Below, piece after piece: positions 25,621 to 33,444 of a stretch of DNA of 33,444 nt. Position numbers and translations under genes: made by a program. How positions within the stretch are numbered: position 1 is the stretch's first letter; each line of letters starts with the position of its first letter. Origin of the DNA: Caldilineaceae bacterium SB0661_bin_34 (lineage in GTDB: Bacteria; Chloroflexota; Anaerolineae; Caldilineales; Caldilineaceae); assembly GCA_009841145.1 (NCBI GenBank), contig VXMJ01000096.1, positions 1-33,444 on the forward strand, read 5' to 3'. The notes below the pieces were generated by a model that was given only the letters and a program-made list of their open reading frames with translations, was not told where the DNA came from and did not search any database.

Positions 25621-25710
25621 CCCCTGGTGGAAATGGCAGCACTAGGTGGATTGGTCAACAACGCGGTCGACTACGTGCCGGGCCATTCCTGCCTATGGCG
25701 ATCCAAAGGC

Positions 25711-25737
25711 TTGGGTAATGCCTGCCGCGGGGATATT
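25711..25737 (+). promoter_or_regulatory. Weak promoter-like pair upstream of the glycosyltransferase
   Basis: TTGGGT (25711-25716) and GATATT (25732-25737) with a 15-base spacer, shorter than ideal. It precedes the hairpin at 25749-25780 and the ATG at 25810, so if used it would put that hairpin in the 5' leader. Confidence 0.2.
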
Positions 25738-25748
25738 CGCGTGAGGTA

Positions 25749-25780
25749 CCGTGCTCGGTTGCGACTCAACCGGAGCACGG
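25749..25780 (+). promoter_or_regulatory. Long hairpin 30 bases before the glycosyltransferase start
   Basis: CCGTGCTCGGTTG (25749-25761), loop CGACT, CAACCGGAGCACGG (25767-25780): 13 pairs with one bulged C. No T-run follows, so it is either a terminator of the upstream oxidoreductase without a tail or a structured leader of the glycosyltransferase gene. Confidence 0.5.
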
Positions 25781-25809
25781 CATCTACAGCCTGAACCGGC
25801 ACCTTCCGC

Positions 25810-26769
25810 ATGAAGCGCTTGGCAGTCCTCATCCTCAACTACAACAACCGGGAGTACTTGGAGTCCTGTCTCGACGCCCTGGGCAAGGGTTTGCGGAGCG
25901 TCTCCCACGACACCTGGTTCCTGGACAACGCCTCCACCGACGGATCCGCCGCCTGGGTCCGGGAACACTATCCCGATGTCAAGGTTTTGGAGAACCCGGA
26001 GAACAAAGGATTCGCCTACGGCAACAACCGGGGGCTGGAACGAATAGGCATCGGCGGAGATTCCGATTCAGGTCCACTTGGGCACGAATTCGTACTGCTG
26101 CTCAACCCGGACACCGAAGTAGAGGAGGACGCCCTGCCGCGCATGCTTTCCTACATGGATCGCCACCCGCAGGCAGGAGTGGTCGGCCCAAGGATGATCC
26201 GTCCCGACGGATCCCTGGACACCGGATGCAAGCGGGGGGAACCAACACCCTGGAAGTCGCTGGCCCATATGACGGGATTGCGCAAATTCTTCCCGCACAG
26301 CCCCATCTGGGCCGGCTACAGCTGTGGTTATGTCAAAGACAATGAGCCGGCCTGCGTCGACTCGGTGATGGGGGCCTGCCAACTGATGAGGGCAGAGGCC
26401 TTGCGGGAAGTCGGACTCCTGGACGAGGACACCTTTTTCATGTACGGAGAAGACCTGGATCACTGCGTTCGCTTTCGCCGCAAGGGTTGGCAGGTCGTCT
26501 ATTTGCCGGAAGCCCGCGTCCTGCATCACAAGGGCGCGGCCACCCGCAAGGACAGCGGGCGGATGATTCTGGAGTTCCACCGCGCCATGTGGACATTCCA
26601 CCGGAAGCACTATGCCGACAACACTCCGTGGCTGGGAAACGCATTGGTCCGCATGGCATCTTGGGGATTGGGATGGGTGAAGTGGGCGTTGAACGGCCTG
26701 CAGCCACCTGATCGGAGGCATGTGGGTTCGGCCAACATCGTTGCCGTAGACTGCATCAGAAGAGAGTAG
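25810..26769 (+). CDS. Family 2 glycosyltransferase (WbbL/rhamnosyltransferase-like)
   Basis: 319-residue cytoplasmic GT-A enzyme transferring a sugar from a nucleotide-sugar donor. It starts with KRLAVLILNYNNREYLESCL (nucleotide-binding strand), then FLDNASTDGS and the metal-binding region LLLNPDTEVEEDALPRM. Late motifs VMGACQLMRAEALREVGLLD and FFMYGEDLDHCVRFRRKGW (acidic catalytic ED pair) and ARVLHHKGAA are typical of the WbbL/rhamnosyl-type branch that builds surface polysaccharide. A C-terminal amphipathic stretch (~ residues 275-300) may lie on the membrane. No other polysaccharide gene is in the window; donor and acceptor are unknown. Confidence 0.88.
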   Translation: MKRLAVLILNYNNREYLESCLDALGKGLRSVSHDTWFLDNASTDGSAAWVREHYPDVKVLENPENKGFAYGNNRGLERIGIGGDSDSGPLGHEFVLLLNPDTEVEEDALPRMLSYMDRHPQAGVVGPRMIRPDGSLDTGCKRGEPTPWKSLAHMTGLRKFFPHSPIWAGYSCGYVKDNEPACVDSVMGACQLMRAEALREVGLLDEDTFFMYGEDLDHCVRFRRKGWQVVYLPEARVLHHKGAATRKDSGRMILEFHRAMWTFHRKHYADNTPWLGNALVRMASWGLGWVKWALNGLQPPDRRHVGSANIVAVDCIRRE

Positions 26770-26877
26770 CAGTCATTGGACCCTTCGTTAGCGGAAAAAG
26801 ACTAATGAAATTGAAAGTGCCTTGGAACTCCTCATGAATCATGCTTGGCCAAGTTGCGGAAGGAGCATCAAACCCGA

Positions 26878-29800
26878 TCACCCTCCCACAAGGCTGATAT
26901 ATTGCATAACGAGCAATCTGATTCGAGTTTGGGCTAACGGAATAAACCCGAGTTTCACTTCAAGTTCCTTCAGGCAATCCCTTAGTACAGTCGTCGCCTC
27001 GCGTCCACGGTATAGATGCCCAAGAAGCAGTGAGACGAGAAGTGTTTCCTGCAGCAATCCCTTTTGTGCAAGTTGAGCGATCAGCTCAGCTACCACAGAA
27101 ACGGCCGACTCTTGAGTACACTCTGGCCCTTCCAGAACCGCGAACAATGCACGCGTTCCTTCATCGGTCTGAAAACCATTGACGTCTAGGAGTGTGAGGA
27201 GAACCATGGGGTCGACTTGAACAAATCGATAGTTGAGCATTGCGAGGCGTGCGATGAACCTCGAGTACTCCTCTTGGGTCAATACTTCCGATCGCAGCAA
27301 CTCTCGTAGAACTCCCTGCGTGTTCACTGCATCAACACCGATTGCACGTGCCAAATTTGCCTGACCAAGATCATCTGACACAAGCAACGGCCGGTCATCA
27401 GGGTCTTTGCCACCAGCGAAAATCGATCCCACACCAGCGCCAGTGATCAGTTCTGAGAGTTGTTCGATAACCTCACCGTCAATATCCAACTCAGGATACG
27501 AAGTTATTGGATCAAGTGACTGAGCAAGTGACAGAACCGAACGCGTGAAATTCTGATAAGCTTCCCACTCTTCACTGGACATCTCTACCAGTGAATAGGT
27601 TCCATTAGGGTTTTTTGCAACATGTCCATGGGGTTGTACAACCATTGTTGCTTCGTATACTAGCTGTCGCAACTCGTCAATAACGTTCTGTGGTACAGCT
27701 ACTTGATCAAAGCGCTCTAGTAGCTTCTGGCGAAGATCCAATTCATGAACGGTGAGCAACGCGAGCATGTCCAGCACGATCTTGTCCGCGTGACGGAGCA
27801 GGTCAGAGGCCTTTTGAGCCTCTCTATCACTTCCAGAACTAAAACGGATACGAATCTCACTGCTCCCTGTGCAGGCGCGCCACAATTCTGGAGCTGGGAC
27901 ACCAAGACTATTAGCAAGGATTATGAACGAGATTGGTTCATCTCTATACCACTCGTGCAGTTTGAGGAAATAGCGATCTCGCTCGTCCACCAGGCCAAGA
28001 ACCTTTATTATTCCATCTTGAGTCATTGGGATGCTAGAGAGGTGCGTATTGTTTGGAAATCGCGTCGGATACAACAGCATCGTCTCCTGCAACGCACGAA
28101 CATACTTGGTCTGAATATCCACAACTTCATGCGGCAATTCTCCCTCCTGCAGCGTGACACTCTCGCCCCGTTGGCGGCCAAGCAATCGCTGAGTGAGGTC
28201 AGAATTCTGCGCTAACTCGTTCGCGGTATGGGATTCTTCACCCGTCTCAAGGATATGCCACCACTGCTCGTCAGAGTCCACTCTGAGAAGAACCGCAGTA
28301 CCAACTTCTACCGATTCAGGTGATTGGCTATCCTTGTGACAGCCTACAAACAGTGCGAAGTAACCTAGATGGATTGGTGCATGGTTCATGCCGCAACGAC
28401 GTGCCAAGTAGGCATCGTCTAACCAGTCCTCTTCACCAACGTAATGTTTGAGTTGAGCTAGCTTCAACAACACAAACGGCTCGCTGCAAAGTTCTGCAGC
28501 ATTGACTTGCCGCACTTGGTCCAGCACCCGTTCTCTTGCACCGCATCTGAACTGTAACAATGCTAGCTGAACCTTATCAACTGCTGTCGCGTCGTCTCGG
28601 GAGCAGATTGATTCCCAACACTCAACTGACGAAGCAATGTCACCAACTCGCCCCAAGATTTGTGCCTCAATCTCGATGGCAAATTTGGGTGGGTGGGGGT
28701 GCTCTACGCGGATTTTCCGTGACCATGCAAATGCTTCACGCTGCCTTCCGCTGTTCCAGAAACTGGTGAGAAGTGCCTCCGCCCCTGGATGCGCTACGTT
28801 GCCTTGAATTGCTTCTACGAACCGATCGGCCGCCTCTGAGTAGCGCCCTTGATGGCGGTACAAGTTTGCGAGTCTCCAAACGATCTCGATGAGGTCCTCG
28901 TTACGCGCAGAGGATAGTGCCTCCAGCAGGATTTTCTCGGCATCGGTGTCTGTACCTCGAAAATGCTGGTGGGTTGCTGCTAACGTAAGAAGTTTCAGAT
29001 CAGTCGGGTTCAGCTCAAGAGCGAGTTCAATGAGTGGTGCCGTCGTATCCTCGATGCACAGAAAAGCCTCTACTTCACAGAGCAGTTCGGCCTTGAGGAT
29101 GTCATCCCATGTGGGACACTCGAGGGAGACCTCGCTCCGCAGGAGTGTTGCTGCAGTTTCCTCATCGCCGGATGCACGGTAAGCAAGCGCAAACTGGAAT
29201 AGTATCTTTGATCGCACATGGGGTTCCCTGATTCGATCAAATGCGGCAATCGCTTCTTCAGGACGCTCAGTCTTCAGCAGGATCACTCCCTTGTGATAAA
29301 GGGCATTGGCATCGTTTGGGTCAGTTTGGAGAACCGCTTCCACATCGTCAATAGCCTCATCAAATGCGCCGAGCGCCAGCCTAGCCCCCGCGCGAATACT
29401 CTGCGCAAGCGAACGACGAACCTGCAGTTCGGTAGCTTCCAAGAGATCCAGTGCCTGGGTAGCTTGTTCGACTGCCTCAAGATAAAAGGCGAGTACATCG
29501 CCGCCTTGTCTGGCATCTGACGCTTGCAGGAGAATCCCTGCCAAAACCAGATGTTCATCGTAGTCAGCCTCCTCGTCCTGTACAAGGCATCGTGACAACG
29601 CAACCGCTTCATCAAACCGCAGTTGATCCGCCCGGATACGCGCAAGCAGTGTGGCGCATGGCCGGTCATCCACTACCCAATCCTCGTTCGAGACAAATTC
29701 GTCAAGCCGCTTGGTCTCGCCAGCATCCCACAGTGCTGCCATAAGCTCGGACGCTGCATACGAATCCCGTGGTTCAAGTTTGAGTGCTTGGCTTGTCAAC

Positions 29801-30627
29801 TCAATAGCTCGGCTTGGGTCATTGTTCAAACGTGCTACTAATGCAGCATTTACAAGGGATTTCGCTGCGTTTGGCTGCAGACGATAAGCCCTCTCCAAGT
29901 AGGCACAGCCTTCTTCAATATCGTCGGCCGCGAGGACACAAATACCTAAATTCGTTAGGAGCCGGAACTCAAGATTGGACGGTATGTCCCCGGCATTGTC
30001 CAAGAGCATTTCGAGCAGCGCGCGAGCTGATTTTACCTTACCTGCATTGATCAAGTCCCGCGCAGAGTCGAGCTGTGCCGTCAACGTAGCATGCTGGGGA
30101 TTGATCGGTGTCTGTGTATCGGACGACTCTTCCAACCCTACAATTAGCGAAGTTGGAAGTGCATCGATCATCGCTTTGACTTGTGCCAACTCTTGGCTGA
30201 AGTGTTCTCGGGTATCAGAGTGGAGTTGTTCTTGCCGATTCGCGAGTAGTGGAATGGCTTGATCACTTAGAAGCAGACGATTAGCCAATGCACTAAGAAA
30301 AGTTGAGACAATCTGCTTGGCAATGTCTCTGAGAGGTTCACCAGGCAGGTAAAGATCGCCAACGTCAAGAAAAGAGCTGACGATCATCTCGTCATCAAAG
30401 TCACGTTTGCCGCTCTTCAATCCATCAAAGATAGCTTCGAATGCATCACTTGAGATCCAACTCTGGAGTGCGGGTTTCACTACGATGTCATCATATTGAT
30501 GACATGTATCGACAATAGCTAAGTCAACGACATCCGAATTCTGTGCGAAAAGAGCGCGGCAACCTTGGTCCATTGCAAAGCGCCCCATTCCACCAACAAC
30601 TATCTCAAACAACATTGACAGGCCCAT
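26878..30627 (-). CDS. TPR / GreAB-C-like / PIN-domain protein, probable defence factor
   Basis: 1249 residues from the ATG at 30627, chosen because GAGGG lies six bases before it (an in-frame ATG at 30654 has none). Order: a ~170-residue N-terminal region I cannot name (ALQSWISSDAFEAIFDGLKS, VSSFLDVGDLYLPGE); degenerate TPRs over ~190-720; a segment at ~770-827 resembling the GreA/GreB C-terminal domain (VGTAVLLRVDSDEQWWHILE, LAQNSDLTQRLLGRQRGESV); and a PIN nuclease-like domain at ~945-1110 with acidic residues D953 (KIVLDMLALL), E985 (VIDELRQL) and D1085/D1086 (LLVSDDLGQANLARAIG). PIN domains cut RNA. As I recall, TPR-GreAB-C-PIN proteins were described computationally as components of prokaryotic conflict systems. 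GC content looks lower than the flanking genes, suggesting transfer. It lies downstream of the DUF499-like gene on the same strand. Confidence 0.72.
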   Translation of the reverse strand: MGLSMLFEIVVGGMGRFAMDQGCRALFAQNSDVVDLAIVDTCHQYDDIVVKPALQSWISSDAFEAIFDGLKSGKRDFDDEMIVSSFLDVGDLYLPGEPLRDIAKQIVSTFLSALANRLLLSDQAIPLLANRQEQLHSDTREHFSQELAQVKAMIDALPTSLIVGLEESSDTQTPINPQHATLTAQLDSARDLINAGKVKSARALLEMLLDNAGDIPSNLEFRLLTNLGICVLAADDIEEGCAYLERAYRLQPNAAKSLVNAALVARLNNDPSRAIELTSQALKLEPRDSYAASELMAALWDAGETKRLDEFVSNEDWVVDDRPCATLLARIRADQLRFDEAVALSRCLVQDEEADYDEHLVLAGILLQASDARQGGDVLAFYLEAVEQATQALDLLEATELQVRRSLAQSIRAGARLALGAFDEAIDDVEAVLQTDPNDANALYHKGVILLKTERPEEAIAAFDRIREPHVRSKILFQFALAYRASGDEETAATLLRSEVSLECPTWDDILKAELLCEVEAFLCIEDTTAPLIELALELNPTDLKLLTLAATHQHFRGTDTDAEKILLEALSSARNEDLIEIVWRLANLYRHQGRYSEAADRFVEAIQGNVAHPGAEALLTSFWNSGRQREAFAWSRKIRVEHPHPPKFAIEIEAQILGRVGDIASSVECWESICSRDDATAVDKVQLALLQFRCGARERVLDQVRQVNAAELCSEPFVLLKLAQLKHYVGEEDWLDDAYLARRCGMNHAPIHLGYFALFVGCHKDSQSPESVEVGTAVLLRVDSDEQWWHILETGEESHTANELAQNSDLTQRLLGRQRGESVTLQEGELPHEVVDIQTKYVRALQETMLLYPTRFPNNTHLSSIPMTQDGIIKVLGLVDERDRYFLKLHEWYRDEPISFIILANSLGVPAPELWRACTGSSEIRIRFSSGSDREAQKASDLLRHADKIVLDMLALLTVHELDLRQKLLERFDQVAVPQNVIDELRQLVYEATMVVQPHGHVAKNPNGTYSLVEMSSEEWEAYQNFTRSVLSLAQSLDPITSYPELDIDGEVIEQLSELITGAGVGSIFAGGKDPDDRPLLVSDDLGQANLARAIGVDAVNTQGVLRELLRSEVLTQEEYSRFIARLAMLNYRFVQVDPMVLLTLLDVNGFQTDEGTRALFAVLEGPECTQESAVSVVAELIAQLAQKGLLQETLLVSLLLGHLYRGREATTVLRDCLKELEVKLGFIPLAQTRIRLLVMQYISLVGG

Positions 30628-30705
30628 AGGTTTCCCTCGCACAACCGATAGCATTAGGCAAAGTAGGTATGTTACACCACCAATGCAGCTCCACTGTTGT
30701 CTAGG

Positions 30706-30852
30706 CTACGGAACAAGCCACCGCCACTCCTTCCTGAACGGCAGATCGCTGGGCAATTCCAGACAACCCGTCACAAACCAGAACTCGGCTTCATCTTCGA
30801 AGACCAGGCTATAGCTTCCGTACTTGCACCTGAACTGCGGACCTTTTAACAA
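30706..30852 (-). CDS. Possible small ORF or gene remnant between the two defence-type genes
   Basis: From a TTG at 30852, overlapping the end of the DUF499-like gene in another frame, 48 codons read KYGSYSLVFEDEAEFWFV then TGCLELPSDLPFRKEW, ending RWLVP. The part beyond the DUF499 stop looks protein-like (aromatic and acidic, no low complexity) although it lies in a gap. There is no good start or ribosome-binding site. It could be a tiny overlapping gene or the C-terminal relic of a deleted gene. Family not recognised. Confidence 0.3.
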   Translation of the reverse strand: MLKGPQFRCKYGSYSLVFEDEAEFWFVTGCLELPSDLPFRKEWRWLVP

Positions 30853-33403
30853 GTTCCTTGACAGCAAAGTCTTCAATGCTCTCCAGATCAGCCTCTACGA
30901 CCAAGCGCCCATTGATCCGATCAGCCATATCACTGTCCAACACCTCTGTCAACTCCCCCAACACCTCAATGATGGTGTTCTTTTGTTCCTCGGTCTGCAA
31001 TGGCAAGGCTGGGAGCGATATCGCCAGCATGGCCCGTTGCTTCTCAACAGAGCGAACCAACACACACGTATTGTCCAGATCTCGGATTGTAACAGGATCA
31101 ACAAGTGTGTCTTCAGCAGTCAACAGGAAAGCCAATCCACTGCTGCACAGGGTGGTAAGCACACCTACCAAGTGAGGATTCTGCCGCCAAGACCTATCGA
31201 GGGCGGACAAAGGCAGCCGTTGGTGTTGATCCAGTTCAGCACGCAAAGCATGCTGCAGTTGAGTTTCATCCAGCGGTTTCCAGATTAATACCTCACCATC
31301 CACTACCAGGGTAACCAACCTCCCAGCGGACTTCTCGTGCTCCACAGCGGCAGCAAGGTGCGTTTCTGTTGGAACATCATCCAGCTTTGCTAAATCAGAG
31401 AGGCGAAGTTCACTGTTTTGCAACTTGCTCTGCAACCAGTCTACCGCTTCCTCCTCGGGGTTGGCGGTTACACGACAAAGCCGTCGGTCCGTGGCGCGCA
31501 AGTCCACGTCATGCGACGAATCCACACGGCACTTGCGACCCTGACCATCTTGGATCTCCCCTTCACCTGCTTCGAGGATAGAGTAAATCGCCTCCTGCAG
31601 TGCGTTCTCGGAAGGCATCAGGGGCAGATGCGGTAGCGTGAAAAACCGATCCTTCAGTTCGGACAGTGGCAAGTTCCAGTCCTGCTCGCTCAACTGGGCG
31701 GCCAAAGCACCGAGCCGGCCCCCTGCCTGTGGCCAGGCGCGCTGATGCTCCTCCAGTAATTCCCATACCCCTACCACCGTGGGAGAACCCAGTCGTTGCC
31801 AAACCAGTTGTCGTCTGTGGTTGGCCGTGACTGTCACGTAGCCAACATGCATGTACAGGTTGCGAACAGCCTTCTCAGCTTCGCCCTTCGTTCGTGTTAT
31901 CTCCTCCTGCAACTGCCGTCGGAGATGTTCATGCTCCGGTCCACTGAAGCGTTCCTGCAGCCCTGTCCAAGCCTGCTCGCGTGCAAGCCAGTCACCTACC
32001 ACACGCCTCGCCTGAGAGCGGTTGGCACTGCCGGCAACCAGCAATACCGTGGATGCGGCATGCACGGCTCCTGCCGTACCGGCAACACCCAGCAATGCTT
32101 CCAACGCCTGTGTGCAGGGCTGTCCCGTGTCATCACCGTGCACCATCCAACGGGAGTCGAGCACAAGCAGGCGATTGCCCGGCAAGTCCCAGGTACCTGT
32201 GTGAAGCAGATCACGCATGGCGTGGGCATTGTCAGGGAACGTGACCGTGGCCATGCCGTTTGGTCCACAGATCTGGCCTTGATCCCCTTCTTCCAACAAC
32301 AGCGGGATCACTTGCAGAGGCGTGCCGCGTTCACGCCCAAACAATTCGGCAGCCAAGCGACTTACCTGCAGGTCTCGTTCCGCGTCAGGCAACGTTCGAC
32401 GAGCCTCGTCGACCAACATGGACAGCGTCATGAGCGTGGTGAAGCGCAGACGCTGCCCGTGGAAGCCACCCGTTCCGGGCACCACCTCCACAGCTTGCAA
32501 CTTGCCATGCAAGCGACGCCAAACATCCTGACCATCCGGTGCCGTATAGCCTGTATCAGATACAGCCAACGCAGAGCACAGTTGATGTATGGTAGCCCCG
32601 GTGCGTTGTCCCACACCATCCGCCAACGAATGAACCAGAATCGCACCGGCTCCACGCACATGCAGACGCGGTTGGATGCCATGTGGCTGCTCGTTATCGA
32701 GATGCTGGGCTGTGGACGGGTTGGTACTGCCCGGAGGTGCAGCCACCTCGGTACGAATGATCTCGCGGAAATTGGCCACTGAGGCATCCGTAATCAAGCC
32801 GGATCCCAATAGGCTGTTCAGAGTGCCGGACACGTCGAGAGGAATGTCGCCAGGCCCTATCAGTTCAGGTGTCCAGCGCCCTGCACAACCTTCCTGCAAC
32901 CAGTACCAGACCGTATGGGAGAAGATCCGCAACATGGAGCGGACCTTCTGGAACCCAGCATGGTGGGACCAGCGATCCCGGACCAGACGGGTTAGGTCGG
33001 GATGAAAAGGCCAACTGGACCGGATTGCGTCCTGTGACAGGTCGTGGTCCTTCAACTTCAAACGCCGGGCAGCCTCCTCCATGTTGGAGGCCGTATGTTC
33101 TCTCACATCCTTGGCCGCCGCCGTATTGATGTTGGTGAACAACCTGCACTGCACGATTTCCAGAAAGTCACCGCCGCTGGAGACGGCACGCTGCCGGGCA
33201 TTGCGCGTGAGCAGGGCCTCCAGATCCCGTCGGAATGCACCAAAATGGCTGCCCCCGCTGATCGAATCAAGATCGGCACGGATCATGGCCATGACCACTG
33301 TGCAGCGGGGTGTAGTGCCAGCCACATCAAGCAGAGCACGCAGAAATCCAGAAGCATCATGCAGCTGGTTGAGTTCACGGGTCTCAAAGCAGGGCGATTG
33401 CAT
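30809..33403 (-). CDS. DUF499-like ATPase, C-terminal part (N-terminal P-loop half not seen)
   Basis: 864 residues. The region PRCTVVMAMIRADLDSISGG, then GGDFLEIVQCRLFTNI, and SSWPFHPDLTRLVRDRW with AGFQKVRSMLRIFSHTVW matches the middle of DUF499 proteins (family pattern: YPFHPDL...W..L.GFQ.TRGvLR). These are large AAA/ABC-type ATPases found with methylases, helicases and phospholipase-D-like nucleases in phage-defence islands. The Walker A and B motifs, which should precede this part, are absent. The ATG at 33403 has no ribosome-binding site and is preceded at once by an in-frame TAG, so the frame may be a truncated or broken gene rather than a natural start; only 41 more bases are available. 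Same direction as the TPR/PIN gene, ~180 bases upstream of it. Confidence 0.65.
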   Translation of the reverse strand: MQSPCFETRELNQLHDASGFLRALLDVAGTTPRCTVVMAMIRADLDSISGGSHFGAFRRDLEALLTRNARQRAVSSGGDFLEIVQCRLFTNINTAAAKDVREHTASNMEEAARRLKLKDHDLSQDAIRSSWPFHPDLTRLVRDRWSHHAGFQKVRSMLRIFSHTVWYWLQEGCAGRWTPELIGPGDIPLDVSGTLNSLLGSGLITDASVANFREIIRTEVAAPPGSTNPSTAQHLDNEQPHGIQPRLHVRGAGAILVHSLADGVGQRTGATIHQLCSALAVSDTGYTAPDGQDVWRRLHGKLQAVEVVPGTGGFHGQRLRFTTLMTLSMLVDEARRTLPDAERDLQVSRLAAELFGRERGTPLQVIPLLLEEGDQGQICGPNGMATVTFPDNAHAMRDLLHTGTWDLPGNRLLVLDSRWMVHGDDTGQPCTQALEALLGVAGTAGAVHAASTVLLVAGSANRSQARRVVGDWLAREQAWTGLQERFSGPEHEHLRRQLQEEITRTKGEAEKAVRNLYMHVGYVTVTANHRRQLVWQRLGSPTVVGVWELLEEHQRAWPQAGGRLGALAAQLSEQDWNLPLSELKDRFFTLPHLPLMPSENALQEAIYSILEAGEGEIQDGQGRKCRVDSSHDVDLRATDRRLCRVTANPEEEAVDWLQSKLQNSELRLSDLAKLDDVPTETHLAAAVEHEKSAGRLVTLVVDGEVLIWKPLDETQLQHALRAELDQHQRLPLSALDRSWRQNPHLVGVLTTLCSSGLAFLLTAEDTLVDPVTIRDLDNTCVLVRSVEKQRAMLAISLPALPLQTEEQKNTIIEVLGELTEVLDSDMADRINGRLVVEADLESIEDFAVKELVKRSAVQVQVRKL

Positions 33404-33444
33404 CTAAATGGGTTTGGGCTTGAGGCCAATCAGTTGGCACAGGT

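Overview
The window reads as a GC-rich bacterial chromosome segment. The Tat/lipobox sugar-binding protein next to two maltose-type permeases, the LysM+PA14-like secreted protein, the NCS2 permease with a GHKL-like tail and the LutABC set together suggest Chloroflexota, perhaps Caldilinea-like. This is inference from gene style; no rRNA or tRNA is present to test it.

Layout. 0.1-1.9 kb: a purine/uracil-type permease whose C-terminal domain is cut by an in-frame TGA. 2.1-2.8 kb: a small glyoxalase-like protein. 3.1-6.5 kb: a carbohydrate ABC importer (binding lipoprotein plus two permeases, no ATPase) with a good promoter candidate and a strong hairpin between the binding-protein and permease genes. 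7.3-8.4 kb: a secreted triple-LysM/PA14-like protein. 8.8-15.5 kb: a 2217-residue lipoprotein with tandem ~100-residue repeats followed by 32 TPRs. 15.8-18.8 kb (minus strand): a small coiled-coil protein and ssb. 18.9-23.2 kb: an M24 peptidase and lutABC, closely packed. 23.7-26.8 kb: a frameshifted NYN-domain gene, a Gfo/Idh/MocA oxidoreductase and a GT2 glycosyltransferase. 26.9-33.4 kb (minus strand): a TPR/GreAB-C-like/PIN protein and a DUF499-like protein, which look like part of a defence island.

The most striking item is ssb. Its coding sequence is split after codon 18 by a 1786-nt group II intron. The 5' end (GTGCG), domain V, a plausible domain VI branch point and the 3' end (CCCTAC) can all be read, and precise removal restores a canonical 180-residue SSB. 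The intron ORF has kept its maturase (domain X) region, but the reverse-transcriptase motifs are eroded (YADD box reads YSNA, PQGG box reads LQPA, an N-terminal RT block is missing). This suggests an immobile intron kept with a splicing-only maturase inside an essential gene.

The 26.9-30.6 kb gene looks poorer in GC than its neighbours by eye and pairs an apparently intact PIN nuclease with TPRs, beside a DUF499-like protein whose P-loop half is not visible in this window. Positions, motifs and hairpins were read by hand; no database search was run.
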